NCBI RefSeq assembly: GCF_039522935.1
Contig: NZ_BAAAEI010000008.1
Coordinates: 1-64,000, forward strand
Length of the DNA stretch: 64,000 nt
Reading direction: 5' to 3'
DNA from: Bowmanella denitrificans
Lineage (GTDB): Bacteria; Pseudomonadota; Gammaproteobacteria; Enterobacterales; Alteromonadaceae
The notes under the pieces were generated by a model. That model had not been told where the DNA came from and ran no database searches. It was given only the letters and a program-made list of their open reading frames with translations. Each line of letters opens with the position of its first letter. The first letter of the stretch is position 1. Position numbers and translations under genes: made by a program. This document shows positions 58,389 to 64,000 of this stretch, one piece after another.

Positions 58389-60120
58389 GTCGTCCCCCTT
58401 TGACTGCTGACGCCAGGGAATTCACCGTCTTGTCGTCTGGTGGCACATTCAGAAGCTGCAGGGCACCGGCCATTATGCGGGCAAAAGTTGGCGCGGCAGT
58501 ATCCCCACCATGGTAAAGATCGCCGCCTGGCTCATTTATCATCACTACGACCACAAGCTGGGGATCAGAGACCGGCGCAATACCGGCAAAGTTATTCACG
58601 TATTCTTCCCCATAACCACCCGCCACCGCCTTGCGGCTGGTACCGGTTTTGCCTGCGACCCGATAGCCCGGCACTCTGGCCTTAGTTGCCGTTCCACCGT
58701 CCAGTACTACAGTTTCCAGCATTTGCACCATGGCCTGCGCATTGCCTTTGCTGAGCACTCGCTCTGATGGCACAGTCTGATTGGACTTGATAATGGACAA
58801 TGGGCGCTTAATCCCGCCTGAACCTATCACGGAATACATGCGCGCCAGTTGCATTGACGTCACAGCGATGTTGTAACCGAAGGACAAGGCTGCCAGTTCA
58901 TGCTGAGACCAACGGGATCTGTCGTGAAAAATCCCGCCGCTTTCACCGACCAGATGCGTGCCGGTATCGCCAATCAGTCCCATCTGGTAATAGAGTTCGA
59001 TAAAGTGTTCTTTAGGTACAGACAACGCCAGTTTAGACGTGCCCATGTTGCTGGACTTACGGATAATACCGGTCAAATCCATCTCGCCGTAATTGCGTGC
59101 ATCCTGTACCAGGCTGCCCCCCAGGCGCATCCATCCTGGCGATGTATCAATGACTTCATCCAGTTTGACACTGCCAAATTCCAACGCCGCCAATACCGCT
59201 AATGGCTTGGCCGTAGAACCTGGTTCAAAGGTGTCGGTAATGGCGCGATTGCGGATCCGATGCGGCGACACGCCGACCCGGTTATTGGGGTTGAACGATG
59301 GGCTATTCACCATCGCCAGAATTTCACCACTGTGGATATCCACTACCACCACGGAACCAGAAGCCGCTTTGTAAGTACCCACTGCCTGTTTCAGCTCTTT
59401 ATATGCAAGCGCCTGAATGCGCTGATCTATGGTGAGTTGTAAATCCTTGCCGGGTTCACTTTGTGTTTCATCAAGAATTTCAACCTGACGCCCTTTGGCA
59501 TCGCGGCGAATTTTACGTTCACCCGGTGTGCCGGTTAACCAGTCGTTGTAAAGCCGCTCGATGCCTTCAATGCCCCTGTCATCCACATCGGTAAAACCGA
59601 TTAACTGCGCGGATACTTCCCCCACAGGGTAATAGCGGCGCGATTCGTTGCGTAGGTAGATTCCGGGTAAATCCAGTTGTTCAACATAATCGGCCATGGC
59701 GGGAGAGACCTGGCGCTGAATATAAACAAAACGCTTTTTAGGGTCGCCAAGCTTGGCACGAATATCTTTTAAATCTTGTCCCAACACTTCTGCCAAGGCT
59801 TGCCAACGGCGCAAATCGGCAAATCCGCCGTTATCATGAACCAGCTTAGGGTCGGCATAAATAGCCCGCACCGGCACACTGACCGCCAGCTCTTCACCGT
59901 TACGATCGGTAATATTGCCTCGGTGAGCCTGGGTATAGCGGGTACGTTTGGTTCGATTATCACCCTGCTGAATCAGTGAATCCGGCTCGATAACCTGAAT
60001 ATAGGCCGCCCTGGCGACCAAAGTCGCAAACACGCAGACCACCACGAAGGCCACCAGCATAAAACGCCATTCCACCAGGCGTGGCTTTTGGTTTTTCTTG
60101 GCTTGACCGGCGGTGCTCAT
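58378..60120 (-). CDS. ftsI: Septal peptidoglycan transpeptidase FtsI (PBP3)
   Basis: Class B penicillin-binding protein that cross-links septal peptidoglycan. The 580 residues have a cytoplasmic start, one membrane helix (about 20-40), the pedestal domain (about 60-225) and the transpeptidase domain with active-site Ser302 in STAKP, the SSN motif at 356-358 and KTGT at 491-494. Overlaps ftsL by four bases. Confidence 0.97.
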   Translation of the reverse strand: MSTAGQAKKNQKPRLVEWRFMLVAFVVVCVFATLVARAAYIQVIEPDSLIQQGDNRTKRTRYTQAHRGNITDRNGEELAVSVPVRAIYADPKLVHDNGGFADLRRWQALAEVLGQDLKDIRAKLGDPKKRFVYIQRQVSPAMADYVEQLDLPGIYLRNESRRYYPVGEVSAQLIGFTDVDDRGIEGIERLYNDWLTGTPGERKIRRDAKGRQVEILDETQSEPGKDLQLTIDQRIQALAYKELKQAVGTYKAASGSVVVVDIHSGEILAMVNSPSFNPNNRVGVSPHRIRNRAITDTFEPGSTAKPLAVLAALEFGSVKLDEVIDTSPGWMRLGGSLVQDARNYGEMDLTGIIRKSSNMGTSKLALSVPKEHFIELYYQMGLIGDTGTHLVGESGGIFHDRSRWSQHELAALSFGYNIAVTSMQLARMYSVIGSGGIKRPLSIIKSNQTVPSERVLSKGNAQAMVQMLETVVLDGGTATKARVPGYRVAGKTGTSRKAVAGGYGEEYVNNFAGIAPVSDPQLVVVVMINEPGGDLYHGGDTAAPTFARIMAGALQLLNVPPDDKTVNSLASAVKGGRHDS

Positions 60121-60437
60121 TTTATTCTCACCACTACTTCGTCTTCAGGTTGCGGCCGACGCATATTCAGTTGCTTGCGCACCAGCGTTTCCACCCGGTT
60201 GTGTTCGGTCAGTGCGCTTTGCTCAAGCAACAGATGCCGCCATTCCACATCCAGTTGATCACGCTGTTGCATAAGCTGTTCATGCACAATGGTCAGTTGA
60301 CGGTTGTGGTGAGAACTGAGAATCACCGCAGCTGCACTTCCCAGTACCATTAAATACAACAAAACCCGCCCGGGGTGGCGAGTCAGGTCAGTCCATATCA
60401 GCCCAACCAAGCTGAATTGGGTTTGGCCATCTTTCAT
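60117..60437 (-). CDS. ftsL: Cell division protein FtsL
   Basis: Small bitopic divisome protein that forms a coiled coil with FtsB. The 106 residues have a short cytoplasmic start, one helix (about 25-42, VLLYLMVLGSAAAVIL) and a leucine-rich coiled-coil periplasmic part (about 45-90). Position between rsmH and ftsI, with four-base overlaps on both sides, supports the call, since sequence conservation is low in this family. Confidence 0.92.
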   Translation of the reverse strand: MKDGQTQFSLVGLIWTDLTRHPGRVLLYLMVLGSAAAVILSSHHNRQLTIVHEQLMQQRDQLDVEWRHLLLEQSALTEHNRVETLVRKQLNMRRPQPEDEVVVRIK

Positions 60438-61369
60438 AGCTTTTCCGCCACCCTGAGCACCGAACTTCGAGCCCGGTTGTTAACCGACAGCTCAGCTTCG
60501 GACGGCATAATAGCCTTGCCCACCAGCTTCATGGCTTTGCTGGCGTTCAACTCTGCCTCGGTCAATGGCAAGCCGTGTGGCACCTGACGCCCCCGGCTCT
60601 GCTCACGCATAAAGCGCTTCACCAGCCGATCTTCCAGTGAATGGAAGCTGATAACGGCCAGGCGACCACCGGAATTTAATGCGGTCAGAGCATGTTTTAA
60701 CGTGTCTGTGACTTCATCCAGCTCGCGGTTAATAAAAATACGGATAGCCTGGAAACTGCGAGTGGCCGGGTGCTTATGTTTGTCTTTAAATGGCACCGCC
60801 TGATCGATAAGCTCCGCCAATTGTCTGGTGCGGGTCAGGGGCTGCTCGTCACGGGTGGTCACAATGGCATGTGCAATACGCCTTGCGAAGCGCTCTTCTC
60901 CGTATTCTTTGAGTACCGGTACGATTTCTTCCAGATCCGCCTGTGCCAGCCATTGGGCGGCACTGATCCCCCGGGTGGTGTCCATGCGCATATCCAGTGG
61001 ACCGTCACGCATAAAACTAAAGCCACGTTCGGGGTCATCCAGTTGTGGTGAAGAGACCCCCAGATCCATCAAGATACCGTCAACTTTGCCCACCAAGCCC
61101 AGCTCTTCAACCACATTCAATAGATTGGAAAAAGCGCAATGGAAAATCTGAAAACGCTTGTCATCAGCAAGTGCCTGAGCGGCCTGTATAGCCTGAGGAT
61201 CGCGGTCCAGCCCGATAAGACGGCCAGTTTCGCCCAGGTTAGCCAAAATGGCACGCGAATGCCCGCCGCGGCCAAAAGTCGCGTCGAGGTAGATGCCGTC
61301 TGGTTTTACTGCTAACGCCTCAACGGATTCCTGCAGTAACACCGACTGATGAACAAAATCGGTGGACAT
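60434..61369 (-). CDS. rsmH: 16S rRNA m4C1402 methyltransferase RsmH
   Basis: Methylates N4 of C1402 in 16S rRNA with SAM. The 311 residues contain HQSVLLQESVEAL, the SAM-binding DATFGRGGHSRAIL, DLGVSSPQLDDPERGFSF and the C-terminal VISFHSLEDRLVKRF. Start overlaps the mraZ stop by one base. Confidence 0.97.
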   Translation of the reverse strand: MSTDFVHQSVLLQESVEALAVKPDGIYLDATFGRGGHSRAILANLGETGRLIGLDRDPQAIQAAQALADDKRFQIFHCAFSNLLNVVEELGLVGKVDGILMDLGVSSPQLDDPERGFSFMRDGPLDMRMDTTRGISAAQWLAQADLEEIVPVLKEYGEERFARRIAHAIVTTRDEQPLTRTRQLAELIDQAVPFKDKHKHPATRSFQAIRIFINRELDEVTDTLKHALTALNSGGRLAVISFHSLEDRLVKRFMREQSRGRQVPHGLPLTEAELNASKAMKLVGKAIMPSEAELSVNNRARSSVLRVAEKL

Positions 61370-61827
61370 TAGAATGAAAAGTCCTGAAGTCTCTCGGTTA
61401 ATTCGAAACCGCCCTGCTGTTCGGTTTCAATATCAGCATGAATTTGCTGTTGCCAGATTTCTGCGTCCCAAATCTCAAATTTATTGAGCTGGCCAACCAA
61501 CATGACCTGTTTATCCAGCCTGGCATGCTGGCGCAGAGGCCCTGACAACAAAAAACGCCCGCTGTTATCCATATTGCCTTCCAGCGCATAACCCAAAAGC
61601 AGGCGTTGCAACCGGCGTTCATGGGGGTTCATACTGGACAGGCGAGCCAGCTTTTGCTCAATTTCTTCCCATTCGGTAAGTGGGTAAAGCAGCAGACAGG
61701 GTTGCTGACTATCTATGGTACACACCAGCTGTCCCTGACAATCATCCAGCAAAGACTGCCGGTAACGAGTTGGAATCGTTACACGTCCTTTGTTATCCAG
61801 ACTGATTGCGTTAGCGCCGCGGAACAT
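61369..61827 (-). CDS. mraZ: Transcriptional regulator MraZ
   Basis: Ring-forming AbrB-like DNA-binding protein that represses the dcw operon, of which it is the first gene. The 152 residues have two MraZ repeats (about 5-52, NAISLDNKGRVTIPTRYR; about 75-122, ALEGNMDNSGRFLLSGPLR). Three direct TGG repeats at 10-bp spacing, the known MraZ site, lie 25-52 bases upstream of its start. Confidence 0.97.
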   Translation of the reverse strand: MFRGANAISLDNKGRVTIPTRYRQSLLDDCQGQLVCTIDSQQPCLLLYPLTEWEEIEQKLARLSSMNPHERRLQRLLLGYALEGNMDNSGRFLLSGPLRQHARLDKQVMLVGQLNKFEIWDAEIWQQQIHADIETEQQGGFELTERLQDFSF

Positions 61828-61851
61828 TCCCCATGCCTTTTAAAGTTATTT

Positions 61852-61879
61852 TTTCCACTTTCTGCCACTTTTACCCACA
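61852..61879 (-). promoter_or_regulatory. MraZ operator: three 10-bp-spaced TGG boxes
   Basis: On the minus strand GTGGGTAAAA, GTGGCAGAAA and GTGGAAAAAA follow each other, with GTGG cores at 61875-61878, 61865-61868 and 61855-61858. This matches the established MraZ site of TGGGN repeats separated by five bases. Confidence 0.85.
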
Positions 61880-61885
61880 AATGAC

Positions 61886-61915
61886 AGTTTAGGTATCCCC
61901 AGTACAGAGTGTCAA
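61886..61915 (-). promoter_or_regulatory. Predicted mraZ (dcw) promoter
   Basis: Minus-strand TTGACA (61910-61915) and TAAACT (61886-61891) with an 18-base spacer, immediately upstream of the MraZ boxes, so bound MraZ would block the start region. Confidence 0.7.
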
Positions 61916-62060
61916 GGAATAAAAATCTGCGCTTTTCCGGGCTGTAAGCCAGATATATCAAGGGTTTTGTGGAAGTAATTGATAAGGTGGAGAAAAGTGG
62001 TAGCTGGTGAGTATCGATGTACTGATTTAAGAATTTTTACTATAGACAGGAGAGGACAAG

Positions 62061-62094
62061 TGGGGCGGACTAGCGATACCGCCCCATTTTTATT
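62061..62094 (+). terminator. Hairpin with plus-strand T tract downstream of the SapC gene
   Basis: Stem TGGGGCGG/CCGCCCCA with a ten-base loop is followed on the plus strand by TTTTTATT; on the minus strand, where the SapC gene ends, the tail is not T rich. It may still serve as the SapC 3' hairpin. Confidence 0.55.
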
Positions 62095-62869
62095 AGTTAG
62101 CTTTTTCTGCTTCAGCAGGCTGAGCTTCGGCCTGTTCTTTAGGCAGAATCTGGATAGAGGCAATAGGCTGTTCAGATTTTTGCGAAAACTGCACCAGGCG
62201 GTTCAGTTGGCCCATAGAACCCAGCATGGCATAGATAGCACCAAGGAAACCGTTGCGGTGCAATTTCAGTACCTGCTCGTCGTCCAACTTCAGCAGTTTC
62301 TCTTCGCTGACGTTGTATAAACCCACCAATTGGCGTTGCTCGCCATTGGCATAACGAATGCCCAGGCGCACTTCATCAACCAGATCCAGATCCACCAGTT
62401 GCTTAACAAATTCCTGGGTTACGTTTTCGCTGTTAACCAGATCAGACAACATACGCTGGCGGCTTTCCAGGTACTCGGATACTGAACCATCTTCTTTAAA
62501 CAGCTCAAAACCGTCATCTTCGCCCACCAGCTCACTGTCTTTGTCAATAAAGATAGACAGCTGTTCACCATTGGGACGCACATCAAAAGGATAACGCTGC
62601 AGATTTAATGGGGCGAAATGGCTCTGCCAGCCTTCTTCAGAGAAATACAGGTTCACACCTTCGTTCAAACCATACAGACCGGCCACATGATAACGATTGG
62701 CAGATTCGTCTTTAATCAATACCAGCGGAACGGCGCTGGACGCGCGCGCGAATTCACGAATAGACACACCAACCAGGTGCGAGGCTTTACCATGAGCCAG
62801 AGTGGGATCCTGCTTAACCTTCAGCTTCTTGTGAGCTTCCTTATCCAAAATAACGTAGTTGCGAGCCAT
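62093..62869 (-). CDS. SapC-family protein
   Basis: The 258-residue protein matches the SapC family (named for an S-layer cluster gene): start with a short tyrosine-containing segment, HLVGVSIREFARASSAVPLVLIKD, YHVAGLYGLNEGVNLYF, FDVRPNGEQLSIFIDKDSELV and a helical C-terminal region with LKLHRNGFLGAIYAMLGS. Biochemical function is unknown and no S-layer or secretion gene is adjacent. It ends with a low-complexity Glu/Ala tail. Confidence 0.85.
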   Translation of the reverse strand: MARNYVILDKEAHKKLKVKQDPTLAHGKASHLVGVSIREFARASSAVPLVLIKDESANRYHVAGLYGLNEGVNLYFSEEGWQSHFAPLNLQRYPFDVRPNGEQLSIFIDKDSELVGEDDGFELFKEDGSVSEYLESRQRMLSDLVNSENVTQEFVKQLVDLDLVDEVRLGIRYANGEQRQLVGLYNVSEEKLLKLDDEQVLKLHRNGFLGAIYAMLGSMGQLNRLVQFSQKSEQPIASIQILPKEQAEAQPAEAEKAN

Positions 62870-63370
62870 GTTTCAGTTCTCTTTTTATATGAATGTGAAT
62901 GACTAAGTGGCGCCAAGTGTCCGCTATTTCAAGGCAAATGTCATCCGCCGGGCGCAACTGCTTGCATTTTATTCAATATGTGCTACTGCACCGAAAACTT
63001 AACATCTTAATTTACCAGCAGAAAAACGCGGCAACTCAAATATAAAAAATTAGCTGGGAGGATTGAGTGACTCGCAACACTTTGTAGCTCTAGTAACAGA
63101 ACCATGAGTTTATATAGTGCGTTACAAGCTCTTCTTCAGGCTGTTTTGGCTTTGTGTTGCGATGCTGGCACTAACCAGTTTTACCGAACAACAGAACCCG
63201 ACCACAACACGTCCGGCTCCGCGTGTAGTGCCGATGCAATAACCCAATTTGATTACGCTGTTGTCGAATTTAATACTACCTTTTGATATAAGTTATACCC
63301 ATTCTTAACATTGGCGCACTCATCTTTGCTAAAGGTTAGTGCCACCCCATATACAAAGGCAATACTTCAT
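62870..63370. other. 500-base region with little recognisable content
   Basis: Between the SapC gene and the PLP enzyme gene, which diverge, I see only a possible 41-residue frame and no clear RNA gene or repeat. It presumably contains the promoters of both flanking genes. Confidence 0.5.
63117..63242 (+). CDS. Possible 41-residue small membrane protein
   Basis: A GTG-initiated frame encodes a basic start, a hydrophobic stretch (FFRLFWLCVAMLALTSF) and a polar, Pro/Thr/Arg-rich tail ending VVPMQ. The organisation suits a small single-span or secreted peptide. Evidence is weak: the ribosome binding site is poor and overlapping frames are also open. Confidence 0.3.
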   Translation: MRYKLFFRLFWLCVAMLALTSFTEQQNPTTTRPAPRVVPMQ

Positions 63371-64000
63371 ATGTGCAGAGAATGGGCTCACAAGGCCATT
63401 GAAAGTATTCAGGCGGATTTCCAACGCTCTTCCGACACTCATTTGATCAAACTCGAAGTACCGGGTTTTGAACAAATTGATTTCTACTTAAAAGATGAAA
63501 GCACACACCCTACCGGCAGTCTGAAACATCGGTTGGCACGTTCGTTATACCTGTATGCCCTGACCAATGGCTGGATTAATCAACAAACCACCATCATCGA
63601 GTCATCCTCTGGCAGCACGGCGGTATCTGAAGCTTACTTTGCCCGACTACTTGGCTTACCTTTTATTGCAGTCATGCCCAGGCATACGGCGCAGCGAAAG
63701 ATTCAGCAAATTGAGTTTTATGGCGGACAATGCCATTTCGTTGAAAAAAGTGACCAGATCTACGCGGAGTCCATGCGCCTGGCCAAAGAACTCAAGGGTC
63801 ACTATATGGATCAGTTTACTTATGCAGAACGAGCGACTGACTGGCGAGGCAACAACAACATCGCCTGCAGTATTTTTGAGCAGATGCATTATGAACGCCA
63901 TCCCATCCCGGCTTGGATTGTTATGAGTGCAGGCACCGGTGGCACCAGTGCCACTATTGGCCGTTATATCAGATATAAATGCTATGACACCCGCTTATTG
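63371..64000 (+). CDS. PLP-dependent cysteine synthase family protein (5' part)
   Basis: An open frame of 210 codons runs off the window end. It begins MCREWAHKAIESIQADF and contains DFYLKDESTHPTGSLKHRLA, where the Lys would hold PLP, and SSSGSTAVSEAYFARLLGLPF and MSAGTGGTSATIGRY, the phosphate- and substrate-binding loops of fold-type II enzymes related to cysteine synthase. Start is chosen on AAAGG upstream. Compared with CysK/CysM it has a distinct N-terminus, and the substrate is not certain. Confidence 0.85.
   Translation, partial: MCREWAHKAIESIQADFQRSSDTHLIKLEVPGFEQIDFYLKDESTHPTGSLKHRLARSLYLYALTNGWINQQTTIIESSSGSTAVSEAYFARLLGLPFIAVMPRHTAQRKIQQIEFYGGQCHFVEKSDQIYAESMRLAKELKGHYMDQFTYAERATDWRGNNNIACSIFEQMHYERHPIPAWIVMSAGTGGTSATIGRYIRYKCYDTRLL

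Noticed and set aside
63104..63286. 60-codon frame overlapping the possible 41-residue protein
   Set aside because: Its translation shows no signal peptide, membrane segment or motif; the other frame is more protein-like.

Overview
The window looks like a chromosomal segment of a marine-type gammaproteobacterium, most likely Alteromonadales (Alteromonadaceae-like). This rests on gamma-type protein sequences (SspA/SspB, AcnB, PdhR, three-lipoyl AceF, AmpD/AmpE, ZapD, YacG) and on gene order: sspB-sspA-petCBA-rpsI-rplM, pdhR-aceE-aceF-lpd beside ampDE-nadC-pil-coaE-zapD-yacG-mutT, and a complete dcw cluster from mraZ to lpxC followed by an M23 peptidase and secA. Species cannot be fixed from the sequence alone. 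I found no tRNA, rRNA, CRISPR, prophage or intact insertion sequence.

Layout. 1-5.3 kb: end of an unidentified + strand gene, then on the minus strand sspA-sspB, the cytochrome bc1 operon petABC and rplM-rpsI. 5.3-9.1 kb: luxS, an isochorismatase-like hydrolase, small membrane and secreted proteins, an unrecognised protein and an HMG-CoA reductase. 9.1-14.6 kb: a non-coding repeat patch, acnB, a TPR lipoprotein, an HDOD protein and a DUF1289 protein. 14.6-22.2 kb is the most accessory-looking part: a CusA/CusB-like metal efflux pair without an outer-membrane partner, a small Cys-rich exported protein, the decayed tail of a PepSY membrane protein, an orphan ExbD and a TonB-dependent receptor. 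22.3-31.9 kb: a lipoprotein prolyl oligopeptidase and the pyruvate dehydrogenase operon with its PdhR regulator and two PdhR-type operators. 32-40 kb: ampDE, a retropepsin-like protease, nadC, a type IV pilus cluster pilA-pilC-pilD lacking pilB, then coaE, zapD, yacG and mutT. 40-61.8 kb: secA, the M23 peptidase, lpxC and the dcw cluster, nearly all genes overlapping or a few bases apart, driven from a promoter upstream of mraZ that is followed by three 10-bp-spaced MraZ boxes. 62-64 kb: a SapC-family protein, a mostly empty 500-bp region and the start of a cysteine-synthase-like PLP enzyme.

The genes are mainly housekeeping: respiration, pyruvate and citrate metabolism, peptidoglycan synthesis and recycling, division and secretion. 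I see no clear multi-gene undescribed system. The most unusual signals are two different heptamer tandem arrays (14 x GTGAGGC and 7 x GACAACT) that fill the pilC-pilD junction, start inside the pilC stop codon and end four bases before a pilD start codon with no visible ribosome binding site; the missing pilB; the Cus/PepSY/ExbD/TonB-receptor neighbourhood; and several intergenic palindromic repeats.
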